This document shows positions 1-7,924 of a DNA stretch of 64,000 bases, piece by piece. The DNA is from Desulfomonilia bacterium (GTDB taxonomy: Bacteria > Desulfobacterota > Desulfomonilia > UBA1062). Position numbers and translations under genes: made by a program. Each line of letters starts with the position of its first letter. Within the stretch, counting starts at the first letter, position 1. Below the pieces are notes generated by a model, which ran no database searches, was not told the DNA's origin, and saw nothing but the letters and a program-made list of their open reading frames with translations. The stretch is from assembly GCA_036567785.1 (NCBI GenBank), contig DATCTV010000037.1, forward strand, positions 186,001 to 250,000. The letters run 5' to 3'.

Positions 1-504
1 AACAGGAAGAAGGCCGACCTTTTTGTATCGATTCATGTCAATGCCCACGACAACTCGGACATCAAGGGCGTCGAAACATATTTTCTGAACCTTACAACCG
101 ACGCCTCTGCCATTCGCGTTGCGGCGCGTGAAAACGCGACCACGACCAAGTCGATAAGCGACCTTCAGTTCATAATAAACGATCTGATGCTGACATCCAA
201 GATAAATGAATCCTCAAGGTTTGCATCGTCAACGCAAAAATCCATAATCGGCTCCCTTGATAAATATGACATCGTGACAAAAGACCATGGTGTCAAGCAG
301 GCGCCTTTCTATGTCCTGATAGGGGCGAAAATGCCGGCCATTCTTGTCGAGATAGGCTTTATTACCAATCCGAACGAATGCGAACTGCTGCATACGGATG
401 AATATCAGCAGAGCGTTGTTGACGGGATAGCAGCGGGAATAAATGCATACGTTACAAACACCTGCTATGCGTTCAAGGACAAAGACAGGGAGAAAACACA
501 ATGA
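1..504 (+). CDS. N-acetylmuramoyl-L-alanine amidase (amidase_3), C-terminal part
   Basis: Partial gene whose 5' end lies outside the window; 167 codons are visible in frame 1. The visible part starts in the conserved amidase_3 segment ADLFVSIHVNAH, whose histidine is a zinc ligand in this family, and continues to MPAILVEIGFITNPNE, whose glutamate is the catalytic residue. Enzymes of this family (AmiC-like) cut the bond between N-acetylmuramic acid and L-alanine in periplasmic peptidoglycan and help split the septum. The stop codon overlaps the ATG of the following SPOR-like gene (ATGA), so the two are probably co-translated. The C-terminus looks intact and ends soon after the catalytic domain. 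Confidence 0.9.
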   Translation, partial: NRKKADLFVSIHVNAHDNSDIKGVETYFLNLTTDASAIRVAARENATTTKSISDLQFIINDLMLTSKINESSRFASSTQKSIIGSLDKYDIVTKDHGVKQAPFYVLIGAKMPAILVEIGFITNPNECELLHTDEYQQSVVDGIAAGINAYVTNTCYAFKDKDREKTQ

Positions 505-1148
505 GAAAGGCAAATCCTCTCTTACTGGCCATTATGTTAATTTTTATAATCGGTGCTGGTTATGGAAAGAGCAACATTATGGAAAAACAGATCAGCCCTC
601 CTTCGCCGGATTTGTCGGTCACGGCCAGGGAAGTTAAACCTGGAAAGGCTTCCCCCGGCTTAAAAGAAGAGATTCCATGCAGAAGCCAGCCGTTTCACCC
701 GTTCACCATCCACCTTGAAATGAATCAATATAAGGAAACAGCACTTGAGGCCGCCGACGTATATGCAAATTCAATAGGTCAGACTTTCATTACCAAAACG
801 CCTGTTTCAAACACCGCATGGTACTCTGTTGACCACGGGGCGTTCGAGAGTGCTAAAGATGCAGTAACAAGGATGCAGGAGCTTAAAGCCGCGAAGCTGA
901 TTCCGAAGGATGCCTATGTCGGCGCTCCCATGCCTTATGGCGTGGAACTTGCGACGGCTGCTACAAGGGAAAATGCAATAAAAGAGGTCCGCAGGGTGAG
1001 AAAATCGGGCGTCTCGGCGTATGTGATTCAGCAGAATGATAAATGTTTTCGTGTAATGTATGGTGCTTACCCTAATGAGGATGTTGCGGGTTTTTATGAA
1101 AAGGAAATCAGGAGTCTTGGCCTTTCTGCCAGGGTCGCCCCGCGATGA
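501..1148 (+). CDS. SPOR-like envelope protein
   Basis: 215 aa. An N-terminal hydrophobic stretch (about residues 5-21) is a signal anchor or signal peptide, followed by a Pro/Ser-rich linker. The C-terminal half (about residues 105-213) has the pattern of SPOR modules: an aromatic beta strand (WYSVDHGAF), an Ala/Lys-rich helix and a second strand (KCFRVMYGAYPN). SPOR domains bind denuded glycan strands at the septum. Linkage to an amidase gene fits, because amidases make that substrate. It overlaps the amidase by 4 nt and the recombinase gene by 4 nt. The SPOR assignment rests on fold pattern and context, since the sequence is divergent. Confidence 0.6.
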   Translation: MRKANPLLLAIMLIFIIGAGYGKSNIMEKQISPPSPDLSVTAREVKPGKASPGLKEEIPCRSQPFHPFTIHLEMNQYKETALEAADVYANSIGQTFITKTPVSNTAWYSVDHGAFESAKDAVTRMQELKAAKLIPKDAYVGAPMPYGVELATAATRENAIKEVRRVRKSGVSAYVIQQNDKCFRVMYGAYPNEDVAGFYEKEIRSLGLSARVAPR

Positions 1149-2029
1149 ACGATGCGCTGATCGATTCCTTTATCGAATATCTGGTTACGGAAAGATCTTC
1201 TGCAGAAAACACCATGTCTTCATATTCAACCGACCTGAAGTCCTACGGGTTGTGGCTGGATGAAAAAGGTCTGAACTTTGAAAAGGCGGATTATCACACC
1301 CTGGCGGTATATACCGCCGTCATGAGGGAGACAGGTCTTAAGACAACCAGCATCAACAGAAGGCTTTCGACAATCAGACAGTTTTACAAATTCCTTCTCG
1401 ATGAAGGGGTTATTGAGAAGGACCCGTCGAGGGATATAGTCATGCCAAAAAGGGCGCAGTATCTGCCCGATGTGCTTAATGTGAACGAGGTGGAAGGACT
1501 GCTGAATGCGCCCGATACTTCAAAACCTCTAGGCAAGAGGGACAAGGCCATGCTGGAGCTTCTTTATGCGACCGGCCTCAGAGTCAGCGAGCTTGTAAAG
1601 CTGAAGCTGAACAACATCAATCTAGGTGCGGGATTTCTGCTCACAAAGGGCAAGGGAGGAAAGGAAAGGCTTGTCCCTATGGGAGAAAAGGCGGTTCACT
1701 GGACAAGGGAATATGTCGAAACAGTAAGACCGTCCATGATCGTTAAAAAAAGCGAGATACTCTTTTTTTCAAACAGGGGAACGGAAATGTCCAGGCAGAA
1801 CTTCTGGTATATCATCAAACGTTATGCGCTTGCCGCAGGCATTTTCAGGGACATTTCCCCGCATACGTTGAGGCATTCGTTTGCCACGCACCTCCTTACG
1901 GGAGGGGCGGATCTGCGCTCTGTCCAGATGATGCTTGGCCATTCCGATATATCCACAACGCAGATATACACCCACATAACCTCACAAAGACTTAAAGAAG
2001 TCCACACCCGCTATCACCCGAGGGGCTGA
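1145..2029 (+). CDS. Tyrosine site-specific recombinase XerC/XerD
   Basis: 294 aa, the usual Xer length. An N-terminal SAM-like core-binding domain (about 1-100) is followed by the catalytic domain. The catalytic residues visible are Arg146 (TGLRVSEL), Lys170, His240 and Arg243 (HTLRHSFATHLL), His266 (LGHSDIS) and the nucleophile Tyr275 (TTQIYTH). Xer recombinases resolve chromosome dimers at dif near the division septum. XerC and XerD cannot be told apart safely here. The gene overlaps the upstream SPOR gene by 4 nt and sits 1 nt before the DHH fusion gene, so it belongs to a housekeeping operon and not to the nearby restriction island. Confidence 0.93.
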   Translation: MNDALIDSFIEYLVTERSSAENTMSSYSTDLKSYGLWLDEKGLNFEKADYHTLAVYTAVMRETGLKTTSINRRLSTIRQFYKFLLDEGVIEKDPSRDIVMPKRAQYLPDVLNVNEVEGLLNAPDTSKPLGKRDKAMLELLYATGLRVSELVKLKLNNINLGAGFLLTKGKGGKERLVPMGEKAVHWTREYVETVRPSMIVKKSEILFFSNRGTEMSRQNFWYIIKRYALAAGIFRDISPHTLRHSFATHLLTGGADLRSVQMMLGHSDISTTQIYTHITSQRLKEVHTRYHPRG

Positions 2030-2030
2030 T

Positions 2031-4664
2031 ATGGAAGTCATAACAACCCATATCCAGGCCGACTTCGATTCATTCGCATCAATGCTTGCGGCGAAACTTC
2101 TCTATCCTGATGCGGTGCTTGTTTTCTCCGGAGCGCAGGAAAAAATCGTGCGCGATTATTTGCAGGGCGCGGGTGTCGAGATAACGGGTTCGATTGAAAA
2201 ATTAAGGCATGACAGGCTGGACGATATCACCAGGCTGGTTCTTGTTGACACAAAACAGGCGTCGCGTATCGGGGTGTTCTCGGAAATAGTGACGAAACCA
2301 GGACTCGAGATAATCATTTACGATCACCACAGGGCATCTTCGGATGACATTACCGGGACCATGGAGCATTGCGAGCAGGTCGGATCAACGGTTGCACTCA
2401 TGGTGGAAGAGCTGAACCGCAAGGCCATAAAGCCTTCTCCCGAAATTGCAACCGTAATGGCAATGGGCATATTCGAAGACACCGGTTCACTGCTCTTTCC
2501 TTCGACTACTCCGAGGGACTGCATGGCGTATGCGGACCTTATTTCATGGGGCGCAGATGTAAATCGTGTAGCAAGGATGGTTTCAAGGGAATTAAGCCCC
2601 ATACAGGTGGATGTGCTTGACCAGCTCATAAAGAATGCCGGGACATATCAGATCAACGGTATCGACATCCTCTTCACACAGTCGGTATCCCTGGAATATG
2701 TGGAAGACTTTGCAATGCTTGTCCACAAGCTGAGGCCCATGTTCGCGGTGGAGGCGATTTTCGCCTTCGGTCAGATGGGGGAGAGGATATATTTTGTTGC
2801 GAGGAGTTCTGTTCCTCAGATAAATGCAGCGGATGCGGCCGCAATCTTCGGCGGCGGCGGACATCCGAGCGCATCGGCCGCCTCTGTAAAGGACCTGGGG
2901 CTGGATCAGGCACAGGCCTCTTTGCTGAAGCATCTTAAGAAAATTGTGAAACCCAGGATAACGGCAAGGGACATCATGACCTTTCCGGTAAAGGGCGTAT
3001 ACCTCGACTCAACAATCGATGATGCGAGTGATGTGCTGAACAAATACAATATCAATGCAGCCCTTGTTAAATCAAGGGACGAAAAGCTCCTCGGCCTAGT
3101 AACCAGACAGGTGGTGAGCCGGGCGCAGGGGCATAATCTGGGCGGCTCAAAAGTGATGGAGTACATGATCCGCGATATCAGAACGGTCAGACCCGAGGCA
3201 TCCGTAGGAGAGATACGCTCGCTCGTCATAGACGGATTTCAGAGGCTGCTCCCGGTAATGGACGATAAAAAGGTAATCGGTGTCATAACCCGCACTGACC
3301 TTATGCGCATCATGCATGAGAAGATGGGAAAGGTGGAGGGCCGGCAGGCTTCGTCATCGCCAAAAAAATACGTCCAGTCCCTTTTGTTTGAAAGACTTCC
3401 GAAAGAGCTTTTCGAACTGCTCAAAAAGGCCGGAGAACTGGCGGGCGAGATGGGCTTCAATCTCTTCATCGTAGGCGGTATAGTCCGCGACATGGTCATG
3501 CGCATTGACAACCTCGACATAGACCTTGTCGTCGAGGGCGACGGGATAGCCTTTGCAAAAGAGCTTGCCAGGATGAACGGGGCAAGGATCGCCTCTCACG
3601 ACAAATACAAGACAGCTGTATTGACGCTTGAAAACGGCAGGCACATAGACATAGCGACGGCAAGGCTCGAATATTACAAGATACCGGGCGGATTCCCAGT
3701 GGTCGAGGAATCGACACTCAAACTCGATTTGTACAGAAGGGACTTCACGATCAATACACTGGCTATTGCTTTAAATCCGAACAGATTCGGCGAGATGATA
3801 GACTTTTTCGGCGGCCAGCGGGACATCAAGGAAAAAAGGATAAGGGTGTTGCATTCTCTGAGCTTTGTGGAAGACCCGTCACGTATTTTAAGGGCGGTCA
3901 GGTTTGAAAAGCGGCTTGGTTTCTCACTGGGCAAGCAGACTCTTTCGCTGGTTCACTCGGCGGTTGCATCCGGATTCTTAAATGGCATTCCGGGCAGGCG
4001 GATATTCCATGAGATAGGCCAGATACTTTCGGAAAACGATCCGTTGCCATCCATGGAAAGGCTTAAGGATCTGGGAGTACTCGAGGCCATTCACAAGGGC
4101 ATCATCTATAACGAGCAGACGGCCGAACTTTTTATGCATGTCAAGGAGACGCTCAGCTGGTTCAACCTTCTTTATACTCATGAAAGGCTAAGGCCATGGT
4201 TTGTATTCATAATGGCGCTGACCGATCAGATGAAGCCGAAGACGATTATTGCAATCGGTGAAAGTCTTGGCGTGGGCAAGGAAGAAATCAGGCAGCTCCT
4301 GGCGTCAAAAACCGCGGCCTTTGAAATCTTCAAGGCATTTGCAATAGAAAAGGAGAGGACTCCTGCGTGGGTGGTCAATACCGTTGAAGGCGCGAGTCTG
4401 GAAGAGATACTGTTTGTAATGTCCAAGACCAGAAGCCTAGACATGAAGGAAAGAATATCGTCTTTCATTACATCCTGGCGCCACTATAAGCCTCCTGTCA
4501 CCGGCAAAGACCTCATCGAACTCGGGTTCAAACAGAACAAGCAACTTGGTGTCTGTCTAAAGGAGATAAGGGACAGGGGCCTGAACGGTGAAATAAAGGA
4601 TTATAACGAGGCCATGCTCTTTGCCGGGAAAATGCTGTCCGGGCAGAAAATAGAAGAAGGTTGA
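2031..4664 (+). CDS. DHH phosphoesterase-CBS-CCA tRNA nucleotidyltransferase fusion
   Basis: 877 aa with three modules. Residues 1-300 form a DHH/DHHA1 phosphoesterase with HIQADFDS, the DHH triad at 98-100 and FGGGGHPSASAA near 273-284. Residues about 308-432 form a CBS pair. From about 455 on there is a poly(A)-polymerase/CCA transferase domain with VGGIVRD (481-487) and the metal aspartates D496 and D498. All key motifs look intact. The C-terminal part is expected to add or repair tRNA 3' CCA; the DHH part may act on nano-RNA or cyclic dinucleotide products, and CBS pairs usually sense adenosine nucleotides. This fusion recurs in deltaproteobacteria. Two of the three tRNAs in this window lack an encoded CCA, so the activity is needed. 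Confidence 0.88.
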   Translation: MEVITTHIQADFDSFASMLAAKLLYPDAVLVFSGAQEKIVRDYLQGAGVEITGSIEKLRHDRLDDITRLVLVDTKQASRIGVFSEIVTKPGLEIIIYDHHRASSDDITGTMEHCEQVGSTVALMVEELNRKAIKPSPEIATVMAMGIFEDTGSLLFPSTTPRDCMAYADLISWGADVNRVARMVSRELSPIQVDVLDQLIKNAGTYQINGIDILFTQSVSLEYVEDFAMLVHKLRPMFAVEAIFAFGQMGERIYFVARSSVPQINAADAAAIFGGGGHPSASAASVKDLGLDQAQASLLKHLKKIVKPRITARDIMTFPVKGVYLDSTIDDASDVLNKYNINAALVKSRDEKLLGLVTRQVVSRAQGHNLGGSKVMEYMIRDIRTVRPEASVGEIRSLVIDGFQRLLPVMDDKKVIGVITRTDLMRIMHEKMGKVEGRQASSSPKKYVQSLLFERLPKELFELLKKAGELAGEMGFNLFIVGGIVRDMVMRIDNLDIDLVVEGDGIAFAKELARMNGARIASHDKYKTAVLTLENGRHIDIATARLEYYKIPGGFPVVEESTLKLDLYRRDFTINTLAIALNPNRFGEMIDFFGGQRDIKEKRIRVLHSLSFVEDPSRILRAVRFEKRLGFSLGKQTLSLVHSAVASGFLNGIPGRRIFHEIGQILSENDPLPSMERLKDLGVLEAIHKGIIYNEQTAELFMHVKETLSWFNLLYTHERLRPWFVFIMALTDQMKPKTIIAIGESLGVGKEEIRQLLASKTAAFEIFKAFAIEKERTPAWVVNTVEGASLEEILFVMSKTRSLDMKERISSFITSWRHYKPPVTGKDLIELGFKQNKQLGVCLKEIRDRGLNGEIKDYNEAMLFAGKMLSGQKIEEG

Positions 4665-4688
4665 CTTGAGAATATCAAATCCTGTAAT
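4661..4688 (+). promoter_or_regulatory. Probable sigma70 promoter of tRNA-Ala
   Basis: A -35 box TTGACT at 4661-4666 and a -10 box TGTAAT at 4683-4688 are separated by 16 nt. Each matches the consensus at 5 of 6 positions. The expected start near 4695 is about 12 nt before the tRNA. The -35 box overlaps the stop codon of the upstream fusion gene. Confidence 0.5.
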
Positions 4689-4706
4689 CAATCAGCACTG
4701 ACTTGT

Positions 4707-4779
4707 GGGGATGTAGCTCAGCTGGGAGAGCACAGCGTTCGCAATGCTGGGGTCGAGGGTTCGAATCCCTTCATCTCCA
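4707..4779 (+). tRNA. tRNA-Ala (anticodon CGC)
   Basis: A complete 73-nt cloverleaf. The acceptor stem GGGGATG pairs with CATCTCC (one G-U), the D arm is GCTC/GAGC, the anticodon stem CAGCG/TGCTG encloses the loop TTCGCAA, and the T arm contains TTCGAAT. Anticodon CGC reads GCG. The gene ends in discriminator A followed directly by a T run, so CCA is not encoded. The 3' end faces the restriction island, a classic position for island insertion, though no duplicated tRNA end was found at the other border. Confidence 0.95.
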
Positions 4780-4932
4780 TTTTTTTATTTCTTGGAATTG
4801 AATATTAAAGCTTGAAAAATCAAAACAAATACTGCATCACACCCGCGCTGCCGGCCATCTGTCTTTTTATCGCCTTAATATTGTCATAATATTCATATAT
4901 AATTTTTATTTCCTGTACTTATAATTTGGAAG

Positions 4933-4952
4933 TAACCGGCTCAAATCGGTTA
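4933..4952. promoter_or_regulatory. Inverted repeat upstream of R-M promoter, candidate operator
   Basis: TAACCG at 4933-4938 and CGGTTA at 4947-4952 form a perfect 6-bp inverted repeat with an 8-nt spacer. It ends 7 nt before the -35 box of the restriction operon. The first gene of that operon encodes a small HTH protein, so autoregulation through this site is a reasonable inference. Confidence 0.35.
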
Positions 4953-4959
4953 ATATCGT

Positions 4960-4987
4960 TTGACATAGAATGACATGTTCGTATAAT
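4960..4987 (+). promoter_or_regulatory. Strong sigma70 promoter of the type I R-M operon
   Basis: Perfect consensus hexamers TTGACA (4960-4965) and TATAAT (4982-4987) are separated by 16 nt. Transcription should start near 4994, giving an untranslated leader of about 85 nt before the HTH gene at 5080. The surrounding 4780-5079 region holds no gene; it is AT-rich and contains this promoter, an upstream inverted repeat and a leader hairpin. Confidence 0.7.
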
Positions 4988-5007
4988 TCAAGAAACCATT
5001 GAACTAA

Positions 5008-5026
5008 GAGAGGCACCCAGCCTCTC
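5008..5026 (+). promoter_or_regulatory. Leader hairpin of the R-M operon
   Basis: GAGAGGC at 5008-5014 and GCCTCTC at 5020-5026 form a perfect 7-bp inverted repeat around a 5-nt loop. It lies in the predicted 5' leader, about 14 nt after the likely start site. No T run follows, so it is not a standard terminator. It could be an operator or an mRNA-level control element. Confidence 0.4.
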
Positions 5027-5079
5027 CCGTTTCGCATCTGGAGAAATCAGCAAAATAAAAACGCCCATGGAGCAAGACA

Positions 5080-5307
5080 ATGATAGAGATGGAAGATCGC
5101 TGGTTATCGATAAATGAGATTTGCAAGTACCTCGGGGTCAGCAATGACACTGTTTACAAATGGATTGATAAACACGAAATGCCCGCCCATCGCATGGGCC
5201 GCCTCTGGAAGTTCAAGAAAGATGAAGTGGACGCATGGGTCAAGGCAGGTGGAGCAACCAAGCCTGTAGATACCGACAAAAAAGTAAGGAGTAATGACAG
5301 GCTATGA
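5080..5307 (+). CDS. Small helix-turn-helix (excisionase/MerR-like) regulator
   Basis: 75 aa. Residues 7-52 match the HTH_17 pattern: WLSINEICKYLGVSNDTVYKW, then a wing with RMGRLWKFKKDEVDAW. Such proteins bind DNA and often head accessory operons, including type I R-M loci. The start is ATG 5080, preceded at 7 nt by GGAG. The stop overlaps the hsdM start (ATGA), so it is translationally coupled to the methyltransferase. It probably tunes expression of the operon from the promoter just upstream; a phage-type excision role is possible, but no integrase is present. Confidence 0.75.
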   Translation: MIEMEDRWLSINEICKYLGVSNDTVYKWIDKHEMPAHRMGRLWKFKKDEVDAWVKAGGATKPVDTDKKVRSNDRL

Positions 5308-7436
5308 ACCATGTTATCCATAATAGCATTGTTAATTTTATCTGGGGCATTGCAGACGACGTTCTTCGTGATGTCTATGTACGTGGCAAGTACCGTGATG
5401 TAATTCTGCCGATGACAGTTATCCGCCGTCTCGATGCGCTTCTGGAGCCGAGCAAAGAAAAAGTCCTCAGTATGAAGAAGCAACTCGACGCAGCTGGTAT
5501 CGCCAACCAGCATGCCGCTCTCTGCCAGTCTTCGGGAGAGGCCTTTTACAATATATCTCCCTTTACCCTGCGCGATCTGAAAAACCGCGCCAAGCAGCAA
5601 CAGCTCAAGGCGGATTTCGAAGCCTATCTGGACGGCTTTTCGCCCAATGTCCAGGAGATCCTTGATAAGTTCAAGTTACGCAACCAGATACCCACGCTGA
5701 TCGAAGCTGACATTCTCGGCCACCTGATCGAGAAGTTCCTCGATAGTCGCATTAACCTCAGTCCCAAACCTGTACAGGATGTTAATGGGAATGAGCTGCT
5801 TCCGGCGCTCGACAACCACTCCATGGGAACAATATTCGAAGAACTGATCCGCCGCTTCAACGAGGAAAACAATGAAGAAGCCGGTGAGCACTTCACACCC
5901 CGCGATGTTGTCAAGCTCATGGCTGATCTGATCTTCCTGCCAGTGGCAGATTGCATTGAGTCGGGCACTTATCTTGTCTATGACGGGGCCTGCGGCACCG
6001 GCGGCATGCTGACAGTGGCAGAGGAACGCCTAGCTGAGCTGGCCCAGAGTCACGGCAAAGATGTCTCCATCCACCTTTTCGGCCAGGAGGTACAACCCGA
6101 AACCTACGCCATCTCAAAGGCAGACCTGCTACTCAAAGGCGAAGGGGCCGAAGCAGAGAATATGAAGTATGGCTCCACGCTCTCCGGCGATGCCTTCCCG
6201 TCACAGGAGTTCGACTTCATGCTCTCCAATCCTCCCTATGGCAAGAGCTGGAAGACCGATCTTGAGCGACTGGGCGGCAAGGGCGATATCAAGGACCCGC
6301 GCTTCGTCACCCAGCATGGTGGCGACCCGGAATACAAGATGATCACGCGTTCCTCAGATGGACAGCTCATGTTCCTGGTCAACAAGCTCTCCAAGATGAA
6401 ACACTCCACCCGCCTTGGCAGCCGAATTGCCGAGGTTCACAATGGCTCGTCACTATTCACCGGCGACGCCGGTCAGGGAGAAAGCAACATCCGCCGCTGG
6501 ATCATCGAAAATGACTGGCTGGAGGCCATCATCGCCCTGCCGGAGAATATGTTTTACAACACCGGTATCGCTACCTATATCTGGGTGCTGACCAACAGCA
6601 AGAGAGAGGAGCGCCGGGGCAAGGTCCAACTAATCGACGCTACGGGTTGGTTTGCGCCGCTTCGCCGCAATCTTGGCAAAAAGAACTGCGAACTATCCGA
6701 AGAACACATCCGCGCCATCTGCGACTTGGTGGTTAGTCCGGTCGAAACCGAAAAATCTAAGATATTCCCCAATGAATCCTTTGGCTACTGGAAGGTGACG
6801 GTTGACCGACCGCTTCGCCTTGCAGTCGATTTGAGCCCGGGCCGACTTGAACGGTTTGATTCAATATGCGCTAAGGCCAAGGATAAGCCGCTGGCCAATC
6901 TGGCCCACTGCGTTGCAGAGACCCTTGGAGTCGGCCAGCACCTGGACTTCAATGTCTTCATGAACGCCTGTGATTCCGATGCCGATAAACATGGCATCAA
7001 GCTCACCGATAAACGCAAAAAACTGCTGCAAAGTGAGCTCTGCGACACCTGCGAAGACGCCGCCCCTGTTCTTAAAAAGGTTCACAAGTCAGGCAAGGTC
7101 ATGCCAGACTCCATACATGGCTTGTTCGAGGCCGAAATAAACGGCAAGCCCTGCGTGGTCGAATACGAGCCGGATACCGCCCTGCGCGACAGTGAACAGG
7201 TGCCGCTGCTGGAAGAAGGCGGCATAGAGTCGTTCTTTCAGCGCGAAGTTCTGCCGTACACACCAGATTCATGGATCGACGAATCCAAAACTCAAATTGG
7301 ATATGAAATCAGCTTCACCCGCCATTTCTACAAACCCGTGCCCATGCGCACCCTGGATGAAATCAAGGCCGACATCTACGCCCTGGAGCAGGAAACCGAA
7401 GGACTGTTAGATGAGATTTTGGATGGGGGAAACTGA
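5304..7436 (+). CDS. hsdM: Type I restriction-modification DNA methyltransferase subunit HsdM
   Basis: 710 aa, a long version of HsdM. An N-terminal HsdM_N helical domain (about 5-170) is followed by GEHFTPR (194-200), the S-adenosylmethionine motif DGACGTGG (227-234) and the adenine N6 catalytic motif NPPY (309-312). About 180 residues follow the methylase core, probably for contacts with HsdS. It methylates adenine within the site chosen by HsdS and is also needed for restriction by the HsdR complex. Arginine is mainly CGC/CGT and leucine CTG, unlike the AGG/AGA-rich core genes, which suggests horizontal acquisition. A small membrane-anchored protein follows after 2 nt. Confidence 0.95.
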   Translation: MNHVIHNSIVNFIWGIADDVLRDVYVRGKYRDVILPMTVIRRLDALLEPSKEKVLSMKKQLDAAGIANQHAALCQSSGEAFYNISPFTLRDLKNRAKQQQLKADFEAYLDGFSPNVQEILDKFKLRNQIPTLIEADILGHLIEKFLDSRINLSPKPVQDVNGNELLPALDNHSMGTIFEELIRRFNEENNEEAGEHFTPRDVVKLMADLIFLPVADCIESGTYLVYDGACGTGGMLTVAEERLAELAQSHGKDVSIHLFGQEVQPETYAISKADLLLKGEGAEAENMKYGSTLSGDAFPSQEFDFMLSNPPYGKSWKTDLERLGGKGDIKDPRFVTQHGGDPEYKMITRSSDGQLMFLVNKLSKMKHSTRLGSRIAEVHNGSSLFTGDAGQGESNIRRWIIENDWLEAIIALPENMFYNTGIATYIWVLTNSKREERRGKVQLIDATGWFAPLRRNLGKKNCELSEEHIRAICDLVVSPVETEKSKIFPNESFGYWKVTVDRPLRLAVDLSPGRLERFDSICAKAKDKPLANLAHCVAETLGVGQHLDFNVFMNACDSDADKHGIKLTDKRKKLLQSELCDTCEDAAPVLKKVHKSGKVMPDSIHGLFEAEINGKPCVVEYEPDTALRDSEQVPLLEEGGIESFFQREVLPYTPDSWIDESKTQIGYEISFTRHFYKPVPMRTLDEIKADIYALEQETEGLLDEILDGGN

Positions 7437-7438
7437 TT

Positions 7439-7915
7439 GTGTTGGCTCAGCATGCTCAATTAATAACCGACTGGCTCACCTCTCCTTGGCTTGGAAACGC
7501 AATAGCCATCGGAGCATTGATTATTGCAATCATAGCGCTTTTCAAAACCAAGAAGACCGAGTACCGAATGGTGGCTATCGAAGAAGCTAGGGAGCAAGAC
7601 AGAATCCGTGAAAAAGTAAGCGCCTCATTGATAGCCAACATTACTAATGATGGGAAACGAACTCAGGTGCATATCGAAAATCGTGGGCAAGCCACTGCCA
7701 GGGAAATCAAAGTTCATTTCGATGGGGCTCCATTCAAAGAACACAAGCTGGTGCCAGAAGGTGTCAATGGGGTAGGCGATATTGGGCCAGGGTCTAATAC
7801 ATCGATCCTAATTGCTCCAACCATGGGAAATGCTGATCCATTCAAAATCGAGATTACCTGGATAGATGATAGTGGTCAGGCTGGGCAGTTTTCCGGCATG
7901 CTGTCTCCTGTGTAG
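7439..7915 (+). CDS. Membrane-anchored protein of unknown function inside the R-M operon
   Basis: 158 aa, starting at GTG 7439 just 2 nt after the hsdM stop. I do not recognise the family. One transmembrane helix is visible at about residues 18-36, followed by a charged helical stretch (37-60: KTKKTEYRMVAIEEAREQDR) and a beta-rich C-terminal domain (61-158) with an alternating strand pattern like a small Ig-like or CARDB-like fold. By the positive-inside rule the Lys/Arg-rich part after the helix suggests that the C-terminal domain is cytoplasmic. It lies between hsdM and hsdS, which are normally adjacent, so it may tether or modulate the enzyme at the membrane or be an unrelated passenger. 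Confidence 0.7.
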   Translation: MLAQHAQLITDWLTSPWLGNAIAIGALIIAIIALFKTKKTEYRMVAIEEAREQDRIREKVSASLIANITNDGKRTQVHIENRGQATAREIKVHFDGAPFKEHKLVPEGVNGVGDIGPGSNTSILIAPTMGNADPFKIEITWIDDSGQAGQFSGMLSPV

Positions 7916-7924
7916 GAGGAAGGA

